Below, piece by piece: positions 1 to 10,326 of a stretch of 64,000 nucleotides of DNA; position 1 is the first letter of the stretch; the number at the start of each line of letters is the position of its first letter. The translations under genes were made by a program, and so were the position numbers. The stretch spans positions 358,545,323 to 358,609,322 of the forward strand of contig NC_133328.1 of NCBI RefSeq assembly GCF_042186555.1, given 5' to 3'. This DNA is from Aquarana catesbeiana. Lineage: Eukaryota > Chordata > Amphibia > Anura > Ranidae. The notes below the pieces were generated by a model. That model worked only from the letters and a program-made list of their open reading frames with translations, had not been told where the DNA came from and searched no databases.

Positions 1-355
1 TCTCACATTTTTGTAAATATTTTATTACATCTTTTCATGTGACAACACTGAAGAAATGACACTTTGCTACAATGTAAAGTAGTGAGTGTACAGCTTGTGT
101 ACAGTGTAAATTTGCTTTCCCCTTAAAATAACTCAACACACAGCCATTAATGTCTAAACCGCTGGCAACAAAAGTGAGTACACCCCTAAGTGAACATGTC
201 CAAATTGGGCCCAATTAACCATTTTCCCTCCCTGGTGTCATATGACTCGTTAGTGTTACAAGGTCTTACAAGGTCTTAGGTGTGAACGGGGAGCAGGTGT
301 GTTAAATTTGGTGTTATCGCTCTCACTCTCTCATACTGGTCACTGGAAGTTCAAC

Positions 356-1095
356 ATGGCACCTCATGGTAAAGAACTCTCTGAGGATCTGAAAAAAAGA
401 ATTGTTTCTCTACATAAAGATGGCCTAGGCCAGGGATATGCAATTAGCGGACCTCCAGATGTTGCAAAACTACAAGTCCCATCATGCCTCTGCCTCTGGG
501 TGTCATGCTTGTGTCAGAGTCTTGCTATGCCTCATGGGATTTGTAGTTCTGCAACGGCTGGAGGTCCGCTAAAGTTCGCTATAGCCTAGGCTATAAGAAG
601 ATTACCAAGACCCTGAAACTGAGCTGCAGCACGGCGGTGTCAAACGTGTGTGGCGGCAACCAGGTGAGGAGTACATAGACAAATGTGTCTTGCCTACAGT
701 CAAGCATGTTGGTGAGAGTGTCAACATGCCAACATGTACTGTGACATACTGAAGCAGAGCATGATCCCCTCCCTTCGGAGACTGGACCGCAGGGCAGTAT
801 TCCAACATGATAACGACCCCAAACACACCTCCAAGACATCCACCGCCTTGCTAAAGATGCTGAGGGTAAAGGTGATGGACTGGCCAAGCATGTCTTCAGA
901 CCTAAACACTATTGAGCATCTGTGGGGCATCCTCAAATGGAAGGTGGAGGAGTGCAAGTCTCTAACATCCCTCAGCTCCATGATGTTGTCATGGAGGAGT
1001 GGAAGAGGACTCCAGTGGCAACCTGTGAAGCTCTGGTGAACTCCAAGCCCAAGAGGGTTAAGGCAGTGCTGGAAAATAATGGTGGCCACATACAT
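356..1095 (+). pseudogene. Tc1-like transposase pseudogene, internally deleted
   Basis: The Tc1 transposase cuts and pastes the element at TA sites. The start ATG at 356 opens the N-terminal helix-turn-helix (MAPHGKELSEDLKKR). The MITE at 431-583 interrupts the frame after KDGLG, and coding resumes at 592 with YKKITKTLKL. The region that should hold the rest of the DNA-binding domain and the first catalytic Asp is deleted: sequence jumps at about 645 to the PGEEY/KCVLPTVKH part. From 734 the C-terminal DDE half is readable, with the second Asp in FQHDNDPKHTS and the Glu in IEHLWGILK. A frameshift near 950 moves the tail (VMEEWKRTPVATCEAL) to another frame. It cannot make an active enzyme. Family assignment is firm. 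Confidence 0.9.
431..583. mobile_element. 153-bp hAT-type MITE inside the Tc1 transposase
   Basis: The insertion is flanked by an identical 8-bp duplication GCCTAGGC at 423-430 and 584-591, the length made by hAT transposases. The left end starts CAGGGATATGCAATTAGCGG; the inner inverted repeat (AGCGGACCTCCAG and its complement, then ACTACAAGTCCCAT and its complement) is clear, while the outer right end has diverged. Removing it restores the Tc1 reading frame from DGLG to YKK, which confirms both boundaries. It has no coding capacity. Confidence 0.88.
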
Positions 1096-1187
1096 TGTAG
1101 CAAAGTGTCATTTCTTCAGTGTTGTCACATGAAAAGATATAATAAATATTTACAAAATGTGAGGGGTGTACTCACTTTTGTGAGATA

Positions 1188-1190
<3 letters not shown>

Positions 1191-1258
<68 letters not shown>
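1191..1258. repeat. (TA)n microsatellite
   Basis: An almost pure TA run of about 68 bases directly abuts the right end of the Tc1 element. It probably grew from the TA target site. Confidence 0.95.
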
Positions 1259-1266
<8 letters not shown>

Positions 1267-1351
1267 GTTTTTTTAACTGATAAATAATTAATAATTAATT
1301 AATAAATAATTAATACATGACAAGCTGAAGAACTGAAGCCAATGCTATCTG

Positions 1352-2120
1352 TTATTGAGATATAATTTGTCTGATTAAAACTTTCTGTGTATAAAGTTCA
1401 ACTGAACTTAATGGCCTACTTTTTATTATATGCAGTATATTGTATAGTGATACATATTCTGAGTGTAGCCTCTTTGTTACTTTCTTATGGTTAGCAACTC
1501 CATTCACAGCTTTTGTCTCTTTCCTCTGTATGCCCCCTGCAAGGAGAACTATGTACTTTTGACTTAACTTAATTTGTCTATCACTCCTATAAAGACCTTG
1601 ATTGATCATATATAGAGAATACTGGTTATCTTGTAGTTGCGAGCACAAATACCTGTGTATAGCTTGCAATGCTATTATACAGTTTCTGTTGTTTTCTATT
1701 TGTTTGTTGTCCAGTGGAAGTTTCCCAAGATCAATGACCTTGCAGACTATAACCTCCTTAGTATGTTTAATTTGATAATAAAATGTGCCTCCACCAACCT
1801 TCTCTTGTAACTCGTGTATTTCACATCTGCTTCAGTATGCATTGGATGAATAGGCTTTTCCCTGCCAAGGCATAGCTCTTTGCACGTATTCCAAATCTTT
1901 CCAAAATGGTATCTTTAATAAGTAGGATCCATTAAGTCAATGCTTTTGGCTCAACTTCAATTGTCCTAAGAACAATTTTGTAATATCCCTTTTCAGACAG
2001 CTCACTGGCAGATTCTTTTTCTAAGATGATGGTTATTACAATTTTCACTGCAATGCTGGGAAGTATTCCAAACACAGAAGGTTTACAGGATTTTTGTTTA
2101 TCACTATGAAAAAAAAACAT
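1352..2120 (-). pseudogene. Unidentified intronless coding remnant
   Basis: Read on the minus strand, two adjoining open stretches look like one ancient protein. The first runs 2120-1932 (contains ILPSIAVKIVITIILEKES, ends EVEPKALT). After one frame change near 1930 a second reading runs on through KIPFWKDLEYVQRAMPWQGK, one stop near 1825, then KVGGGTFYYQIKHTKEV and LPLDNKQIENNRN into the 105-codon stretch at 1669-1352. Composition and conserved-looking charged/aromatic pattern are protein-like, with no splice junctions needed across about 760 bp. I do not recognise the family. No transposase or reverse transcriptase motif is visible. A processed pseudogene of a host gene fits best; an unknown element ORF is the alternative. 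Confidence 0.4.
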
Positions 2121-2600
2121 ACATTTTATTGCTCATAAGAAAGATTAATGTCTGTCCAATTAGGAACAGTTCCCAGTAACAATAATTGATAATTTTCTAT
2201 TAGATCTTAATAAATATACAACACTTCCAATGTGTAGTGCATTTAATCTTGTCATGGGATATGGCAAAAGCTTCTATTTTGTTGATCAAAGCAGTCATAA
2301 AAATGAATAGCATTATTATGCCAGTGCACTTTTACAACTGATAAATACATTGTATTTTTGCAGTAGAATCAACTTTGCCCTACGGTCACTGACATTTATT
2401 CATTTACGATCACCAACAGATTAAGTAATCATTCTGTAATAAACAACCAAATATAATGCTGCTAACAATGTCTGATGCTCAGTCTTTGGCAAGTTGTGCC
2501 TTGTACACTGGCCTGGTAAAAAGAGGAGCTCCTTCAGCCTAAAATCAGAAGGTGTATTGAGACTAAGGGGGTCATTTACTATACCGCCGAGATTGTGGTA
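2121..2600. other. Non-coding AT-rich interval
   Basis: No convincing gene, repeat boundary or RNA gene is seen. The last 30 bases (GGGGGTCATTTACTATACCG) resemble one end of a small hairpin MITE type, a full copy of which sits at 48781-48877. Confidence 0.5.
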
Positions 2601-2609
2601 ATTAACGCC

Positions 2610-4003
2610 CAATGCAGGATTCCTGTTGCATCAGAGGGGGGCGGGGTCATCCGTACACATCACTGGGAAACCCCGGTGTTTCCTCTTGTCAGAGGGGAGT
2701 GTGGTCATGTGACAGATGGCCACGCCCTCAGCTACATAAGAGCTGTCAAGCTGGTGCCGCATCATTGGCTGGGTGCCTCCAGTGGAGGCAGGATCCTGTG
2801 TGTTTTTCTCACTGGAGTCGCTGGATATCATCCATCGCTGGAGATTGAGAATTGGATTACATCGCTGGAGTAGGAGCATGGATTTATTGGATTACATCGC
2901 TGGAATCTCTTTTTTATTTTTTATTTTTTTATTTTTAATAAAGGACTTGTACCAAGCCATCTCCTATGGTTTTTTAACATTTTAACACTTTCTTTTTGTG
3001 AAATGATAGGGGTACAATGTACCCCTTACCAATTCACATAGGGGGGGCCGGGATCTGGGTGTCCCCTTTGTTAAAAGGGGCTTCCAGATTCCGATAAGCC
3101 CCCTGCCCACAGACCCCCACAACCACCAGGCAAGGGTTGTGGGGATGAGGCCCTTGTCCTCATCAACATGGGGACATCCTCCCCATGTTGAGGGCATGTG
3201 GCCTGGTACGGTTCAGGAGGGGGGCGCTCTCTCATCACACCCTCTTTTCCTGCGGCCTGCCAGGTTGCGTGCTCAGATAAGGGTCTAGTGTGGATTTTTG
3301 GGGGAACCCCATGCCATTTTTTTTACAAATTTTGGCACAGAGTTCCCCTTAATATCCATACCAGACCTGAAGGGTCTGGTATGGATTTTTGGGGAAACCC
3401 CAGGCCATTATTTTTTTAATTTTGGCACGGAGTTCCCCTTAATATCCATACTAGACCTGAAGGGCTTGGTAATGGAATTTTGGGGACCCCCCACGCATTT
3501 TTTATTTTTTATTTTTCAATGACTTTCAATGACTTTTATGTGTATTGTCGGGACCGACAATTCATTAATAACTGGCACTAGCGCTAGTACTTTTAAATTA
3601 CTTTTTTTTTTCCTTTAGAAATATCATTTTGCTCTCAGACTGTTATGAAAACGGGAAACATGCGCTACTTTACAGGCATACTATAGACACACCCAGGTAC
3701 AAAATTTAAAGGAATATTTAACTTTTATTGTTTCACTTTAAACATTATTAAAATCACTGCTCTCAAAAAATGGCCGTTTTTAAAACTTTTTTTTGCATTG
3801 ATACATGTCCCCTGGGGCAGGACCCGGGCCCCCAAACACTTTTTATGACAATAACTTGCATATTAACCTTTAAAATTAGCACTTTTGATTTTTCATGTTC
3901 GTGTCCCATAGACTTTAACGGTGTTCGCGTGTTCAAACACATTTTTTGCATGTTCGCATGTTCTGGATGCGACCCAAACAGGGGGGTGTTCAGCCCATCC
4001 CTA
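2610..4003 (+). mobile_element. Foldback hAT-derived element, right arm only
   Basis: This stretch matches, base for base over long blocks, the right arm of the complete foldback at 49613-52623: GGGGCGGGGTC near the axis, the AATAAAGGACTTGT signal at about 2936, CCGGGATCTGG, CCAGATTCCGATAAGCCCC, CATGTTGAGGGCATGTGGCC, and the terminal GTTCG-rich block ending CCCATCCCTA at 4003. The left arm is missing, so this is a half copy. ORFs here are shadows of repeat sequence. Confidence 0.82.
2747..2942 (+). promoter_or_regulatory. Mini-transcription-unit signals in foldback arm
   Basis: A CTACATAAGAG TATA-like box at about 2733-2743 is followed about 195 bases later by AATAAA (about 2936). The same order is seen in the other foldback copies. 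No long ORF lies between them in this copy. Confidence 0.35.
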
Positions 4004-5676
4004 ATTATAAATCAAGCAAGTGTGGATTTGCACCAAATCTAGAACTGGGGTGTTTGACCCAGATATGGATGTATAAGTCTGGTGTGATCCTGTACACATA
4101 TTTTAAGGTTGTATGCTTGTCATCAGTTTGCATGAAGCAGCCCTCACAAAGTTGTCATTTCCTTTTTTGAACCCTCCACATGCGCAAGAATGTACAAGTT
4201 TGATTTGGAGATTTTTGGGATCACTGATCATGGCCAGAGCCTTGGACATTTATTTTTTGAGGTTTACCATGCACAGATATCTATGCTGATGCATTTTTTC
4301 ATTTGTAAAGAGTGTTTATTGCTAATGAACAGATGTGAGGCCTACATGAAGAGACAATCAATTACACTGGTGGGTGTGTCCTTTACTGGGTGGGTGTGTG
4401 AGCAATCCTAGCTAGGTTATTTAAAGGCCTGCATTTGTGGTGGGTGTTTGGCCGAAGAAAAGGCCTGAATTTTTAGTTGCCGGGGCCTAAGAACAGGCCT
4501 GAATTTTTCTTACAAAGATGGCTTTTCGTTTGGGGGGTGTTCTAGGGGCCCCTCTTCTAGGGGGACCCTGGATAAACTAGAGGCCAAATAAAAGTGGAAC
4601 CAATAAAGGACTTTGCCGTGTTGCGGGGTTCGATACGTTTGTGAAATTCTATGAGAATACAGGTAAAGCCTGAATACCGTGATGAAGTGGGTTTGAAGGC
4701 GATTGCTGTGGATGTTACAGAAGTTGCTGAATTTACAGGTCAGTGATATACTCGCTCTCCAGGATTTTGTGGCCAGTGGTCAATACGATATTTCTTTTCA
4801 TTCTGAGGATACCTGTCAGGGCATATGAGAATTCGGGTGAAGACGGATCTGGGAGGGAATATGCTAACTAAGAAGATGGATATCGGTTTATTGTTTGATC
4901 CTGGATTGAAGATCATGATTGTACATTGTTATGTGAAAGATATATTTGCATGATTATTAAAATGTGCTGTGCATTATTGTTAATTTGCTTGGTGGTCATA
5001 TGATGTGGAGGAGGCAGTCACTAAGTACTGACAATATATGTGTGCTGTTTACTTACTGAGACTATAAATAAAAAATAAATAAATACATAAATAAAAAAGT
5101 GTATATTGGGTTACAAAAAGATTTTTTTTGTGTATTTTTTTTTTGTGGGGGAGGGGGGGTTTAGATGAAAAGGAAGGTTCCTGCTAATTCATTCCTTCTG
5201 TGTGTTTTAATGTAGTTTGTGTGCTGCCTTTTTTGGCTGTTATATGAATTTTGTCTGTTTTTGCTTATGATAATCCTGCCATTTAACTTTTTAGGGGCTT
5301 GGGGCGAGGACTTCTGATCACCACAAAGGTTTGTCATGGTTGTTATTCGCTTGATTTGTATCCCTGCTTTTCTAATGCGATTTGTTTAATGTGTCAAATT
5401 TTTAGTGTCCTACCCTTGGAGATTGTAATCTCTTTTGAGAATGGCAATTCTAACTTTTGTCAAATGCTGGAGCATCATTTCCATGCCTTTTTATGGTTTT
5501 TTTTTTGGCCCAAGTACATTAAGGTAACAAATGTTTATACTAATGTTGAAATTAAAGTTGATTGTTTTTTGCTTTATGTTTGACTTTTGCAGACTTGAAA
5601 TATATATTTTATAAGTGCAAACTATTCAAGCCCCTTAAAATCTGTATTAGATCTAGTTGCATACAAAAGTATTTGG
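4004..5676. other. Non-repeat interval with a short degenerate gene-like unit
   Basis: Apart from the block at 4418-5072 (separate entry) this interval shows no element ends or long ORFs. It is T-rich between 5100 and 5600. An ORF of 94 codons at 5299-5583 has no recognisable features and is probably chance. Confidence 0.45.
4418..5072 (+). pseudogene. Possible degenerate small gene, unidentified
   Basis: TATTTAAAG at 4418-4426 resembles a TATA box. ATG at 4518 opens MAFRLGGVLGAPLLGGPW and then a stop. The same frame continues with KSGTNKGLCRVAGFDTFVKF, while other frames give DEVGLKAIAVDVTEVAEF and ALQDFVASGQYDISFH. AATAAA lies at 5067-5072. The peptide fragments look protein-like but need several frame changes or splices to join (CAG/GTAAAG near 4660 is a good donor). 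I cannot name a family. It may be a decayed gene, a viral or element remnant, or chance. Confidence 0.25.
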
Positions 5677-5684
5677 TTGTGCAC

Positions 5685-5964
5685 CAGGGGCGGACTGACC
5701 ATTGAGCAACTCGGGCACTGCCCGAGGGCCCTGGGCCACTAGGGGGCCCCATCAGGGTTGCCAGCCTCAGTAAAACCAGGGACAGTATGTATAAATCTGT
5801 GTTTTTTTACATCTGTCTGTGTATACTGTGTGTACAATTATGTGTATACTGTGTGATTGTATACTGTGTGTGTGTATACTGTGTGGCCCCATAATCTCTG
5901 ATTGCCTGGGGGCCCCATAATCTCCTATTGCCCGGGGGCCCCATGAGTTATCAGTCCGCCCCTG
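5685..5964. mobile_element. 280-bp hAT-type MITE
   Basis: Terminal inverted repeats CAGGGGCGGACTGA and TCAGTCCGCCCCTG bound a non-coding body, with a perfect 8-bp duplication TTGTGCAC at 5677-5684 and 5965-5972. The CAGGGGCGGACTG terminus is typical of vertebrate hAT elements. Inside, a short GTGTATACTGTGT motif is repeated several times, and paired GGGGGCCCCAT blocks lie near each end. Confidence 0.93.
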
Positions 5965-5972
5965 TTGTGCAC

Positions 5973-6184
5973 ACATGCTTGTCCTTGATTAGAAAGTGTA
6001 ATGGGGGTGGGGGAAGAACCCCCCCCCCAAAAAAAATAAAAGAAAAAATCCCTGCTCCAAAGCTAAATTTCAGGGCTCTACCAATTATTTTGTGGATTAG
6101 GTAAGCCATGAGATACGTGAACTAAATGTGCATTCTCTCTAAGCACCAAATTAAGAAAAAAATACCACAAAAACAATAGTTTAA
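5973..6184. other. Short spacer
   Basis: Contains a C-run and A-rich tract at about 6020-6050. No gene is seen. Confidence 0.5.
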
Positions 6185-7592
6185 ACAAAATTTGGCATGG
6201 GGTCCTCCCCCTCAAAATAGATACCAGGCCCATTGAGTCTGGTATCAATTTTGGGGGAGCTCAGTGCCCATTTTTCCAAAAATTTGGCGTGGGGTCCCTC
6301 AAAATTCATACCAGGCCCTTCGGGTCTGGCATAGATGTTAAGGGGAACTCAATGCCAAAATAAAAAAACAAAATTGGTGTGGGGTCCCCCCCAAAATCCA
6401 TACCAGACCCTTATCCGAGCATGCAGCCTGAAGGTCAGGATAGGGGGAGGGACTAGCGAGAGCCCCCCTCCTGAACCGCACCAGGCCACATGCCCTCAAC
6501 ATGAGGGGGTGCTTTGGGGTCCCCCAAAGCACCTTGTCCCCATGATGATGGGGACAAAGGCCTCTTCCTGATAACCCTGGCTGTGGGCGGGGGGCTTATC
6601 AGAATCTGGAAGCCCCCTTTAACAAGAGGGCCCCCAGATCCCGCCCCCAAATGTGAATGAGTATCGGGTACATGGTACCCCTACCCATTCACCAAAAAAG
6701 TGGAATGTAAAAAGAAAACAAGAGATGTTTTTTGACAATTCCTTTTTCGTAAAATAGCTCTGAGCTGTCTTCTGCCTGAGCCGTCTCTCCCAGGGCCGTC
6801 TCTTCCACCACCATCTCCTGCCACTGTCTCTCCTGGTGCTGTCTCTCCCACCCCGTCTTCTCCCGCTGCTGTCTCTCTGGGGGCCATCTCTTCCACCGCC
6901 ATCTTCTCCTGCTGCTGTCTCTCCTGATGCCTTCTCTCCTGGTGCTGTCTCTCCTGGTGCCGTCTCTCCTGATGCCGTCTCTCCCGCTTCCCTCTGTCCC
7001 GCCACCATCTTCTCCCGCTGCTGTGTTCTTCCTCGCTGCCAGTTACTCACTAAAAAATCAAAATAAAACACAAGGGGTTCTCCAGGTGAGGTCATCGGAT
7101 GGCCACGCCCGATGGCTAGATAAGAGATGCCAGACAGCAGCCGACAACACAGCGGAAGAAGACAACCACAGAAGAAGAGTGGCTTTTTTTTTTTATTTAG
7201 CAGGTAAACGAGAACAAAGAAGAACACAGCAACGGGAGAAGATGACAGTGGGAGAGACGTCAGCGGGAGAGATGGTAGCGGGAGAGACAGTGGCAGGAGA
7301 GACGGACAGATCGGGAAGAAGACAGCTCAGAGCTATTTTACAAAAAGGACATCAAAAACTGACTCTTGTTTTCTTTTTGCATGTCACTGCTTTTTTTTGG
7401 TGAATGGGTAGGGGTGCGATGTACCTGATTCACATGGGGGGGGTGGGATCTGGGGCCCCCTTGTTAAAAGGGAGCTTCCAGATTCTGATAAGCCCCCCTG
7501 CCCACAGACCCCCAGAAACCACAGCCCAGGGTTGTTGGGAAGAGGCCCTTGTCCCCATCAACATGGGGATAAGGTGCTTTGGGGTGGGGGCC
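6185..7592. mobile_element. Foldback hAT-derived element, central part, both ends lost
   Basis: The left arm (6185-7065) and right arm (7085-7592) are inverted relatives: GGAAGCCCCCTTTAACAAG at 6608 and its complement at 7462, the GGGTACATGGTACCCC block at 6664 and GGGGTGCGATGTACC at 7410, and CT-rich versus GA-rich repeats between. Neither GTTCG terminus is present. The CT/GA-rich middle (6770-7040 and 7220-7330) gives long ORFs rich in repeated Gly/Glu/Thr/Ala codons on one strand and Ser/Pro/Leu on the other; these are compositional. Confidence 0.8.
6836..7030. repeat. CT-rich degenerate short tandem repeat
   Basis: A 14-16 base unit of the form GCTGTCTCTCCTGGT recurs about a dozen times in the left foldback arm. 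The complementary GA-rich version appears at 7240-7310. It accounts for the 202-codon minus-strand ORF over 6619-7227. Confidence 0.7.
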
Positions 7593-10308
7593 CTGAGCAT
7601 TGCATTCTATTGAAACATAAGTTTTCACCTGGTAGAGGTTGCCCATTTGCAATACTAAGCCTTACTTGTCTCCACCCTGTTTGAAGCTACTGTGCCTAAA
7701 TGTAATACAAGCTTCTCCAACTTTGTATTAGTTGCAGAAGATAGGGGATGGGAATGGAGTCTGTTAGCAAGAAGACAATGGGTCTGGGAAAGCAGAGGAA
7801 AGTATCTGGATACCTAATCTTTTTATTTCACCTTCTTCTATTTGTCAAGGCAATGTCTTATGGGGTGTCATCATGTGTACTGAAAACTTTATTAGTATGT
7901 GCTGTTCAAACCAACAGTCCATTAAAGACCTTTCTACAGCTACTGAGACAAAAACAAGAAAACAAAAACAAAAAAAACTGCATATCACAAATCTATTGTA
8001 AGTTTATCTATATTGTGCACTTGTAATTAAGTGCCCATCCAGCCATCTTTATTACACTCTTTTAGGGATGCGTAATGGTAGGAGCATTGGATTATTATGT
8101 AGGTATTTAAGGCATAACTATCATATTTGTGCTTATTAACACAATGTATCGTGCTATTGCTAAAACATTTAAAGCAATATAGCCTGAGAAAGGTTTTGGA
8201 AGATTTGTGAAGAAACAAGAGGTCCCTGATGAGGCCATCTCTGTGATTTCTTTTCCCATCAGCATCAGTGTGCAACATAGTGGAGCTTAATGTGATAACA
8301 GTTCTGCTTTTCAGAGTATATAGAATACCAACACATTAGGATCACTTTATGCAAGAAGTTAATTAACAGTAGAGTGTTTCAATTATATTATTAGTTATTC
8401 TGGACACACAGCACAAAGAGTCATAAAGCACAATAATAACATACAAACTCCATGCAGACAGACCCATAATGGGATTTAGGTCCTTTATTTCAGTGCTTTC
8501 AGACATTTATGATAATCATATAAGGACCATAGTGGAACAGTCGCTGGAAACAACTGGAAACATTTTGATCAGGAACCACAATAGCACTAATGTATAGAAT
8601 AATGGACCACAGTGCCTTGTGAGTTTTCCAAAATTGTATCCCAAGTTTACATTACAAGCCTGTCATGAAACAAGTGTGGTTCGCTATTATGAAGTACCAA
8701 AACTGCACACATTTTTAATGTCCAGTTTGACTAACAGAAAGCATAACTAGAATAATTTAAACATCACTGAATAAGCTAAATAGTGCTTTAAATGAATTTA
8801 AACCCCATTATGTGTCAAGCTTTCCTTTCACATTTACATAATCACATTATGTTGTACTAATTACATTTCCTTCTTGCCGTTACAAAATAAAAAGCTATTG
8901 TGCTATTATATTTCTATAAACAATTCATAACAGCTTAGGATTTTAACTAATTGACTGTTATAAAGCAAACATTTTTTCTTGTAGAAAACTAATTATTTGC
9001 AAAGAGAGACTTACTTAGTTTATTTTTATGATGGTGTTTTATGCAGAAGGAAAAGATAAACACGATTCAAGCTTTCTACAATCCACTGGTCCATGGATTT
9101 ACATATGATGATAAAATTGCTATCATTAGATGAAAATATCATTATATTAACATTCTACATGCAAACAAGTTTTTATGAGATTTCCCGTAGTTGCTCAAAC
9201 CAATGTGTTACCCAGTATTTTTTTTATGCTAGTTATACACTGTCAACATTTTACTTGATTTTGTTAACTTGAGACCATCATTTGAAATCAGATGGCATGT
9301 GGCTGACAAATAATTAGATGATGCTATAAATTCTCGTTTGTTTAAGAACCACTACTGCAAAAATATTGTAATATAAAAACTGTATATGGTGCATGCATGT
9401 AATGATAGTAATCAACATATGAATTTATTTTTTCATGAGCTTTTATTTATATTTTCTCCACATTTGCATGCACTCTAATCTGTCTAGTAGCAGTGACAAT
9501 GATAATAGCTAACATTTATCCAATTTAAATCTGCTTCTGCACAGCATGGCATACATGCCAATGTATAAAAAAATAAGAAAGGAAATAAAATACTGAATAC
9601 TATAATTATAGTATTGACCACATATATACATATGCTGTTTTTTTATTATTGTGGTGTTAAACATAAAACATAAACAATAACATAAAAAATAGCAATTGTA
9701 AAGATAATAGAGAAAGAAAAAAAAAATACCTTTCCAGGAATCCTCCTAGCGAGAAACACTTAAATTACAGTATGTTAGAAAAATTTGGTTACTGCAGTTT
9801 TCTTTTCCTTTGTTTTAAGGGGCAGGCATACCTTACATCTTTAAGTATAATATTACTATTGAAACATTTTTTTCCAATCCTTCTGCTTTGCCCTTCCATC
9901 CTTTCCACACCCTCTACTGCAGATCAGCTGATAACCCCCTTCACTCACTGCAGCCTTTTGTAATTCTCTAGTTATCCCCTTGGCCTGTTAGTACCCAGCA
10001 TACTTTGCAAATGTAGATTTTTTTTATCATAACCCCAATAATTCCTTCAAGGAGAAAGAAGCTTTTATGTTGGAGCCTAGTGAAAAAAAACAAAAAAAAA
10101 AACATGTGTGTGCAGTATTGTGGCCACCAGCTCAAAAGGAAAACTGCAGATCTGCACGGACCAGTGGATGGGGAAAGTAAGGAGGTAGGGTTGGAAAAAA
10201 TCCCCAAATCCATGGATTTATAAATACATATCCTTCATAAGTATTCAGAGAGTCTGTCTATTACAATTATGTATGTAATATAATAATATAACTCATTGAT
10301 TAGCCAAT
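7593..10308. other. AT-rich interval without recognisable elements
   Basis: About 2.7 kb with no element ends, no inverted repeats above background and no ORF longer than about 92 codons. Codon patterns look random. It is the longest apparently element-free stretch in the window together with 26440-27880, and probably represents old intergenic or intronic host DNA. Confidence 0.6.
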
Positions 10309-10326
10309 CAAAGAATATTGTTTTAA

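Larger units (their letters stand above)
1..1192 (+). mobile_element. Tc1/mariner DNA transposon, decayed, left end cut by window edge
   Basis: The first about 78 bases are the inverted complement of the stretch at about 1095-1170, so these are the long terminal inverted repeats of one element. The right end reads into a CACTTTTGTGAGATACTG terminus followed by TA, the usual Tc1/mariner target. The outermost part of the left repeat lies before base 1. The body keeps the two ends of a Tc1 transposase gene but has lost the middle. A MITE is inserted at 431-583 and a (TA)n tract abuts the right end. Confidence 0.9.

Noticed and set aside
6619..7227. 202-codon Gly/Glu/Ala-rich ORF
   Set aside because: It follows the degenerate GA/CT-rich repeat in a foldback arm; the opposite strand is open as well.
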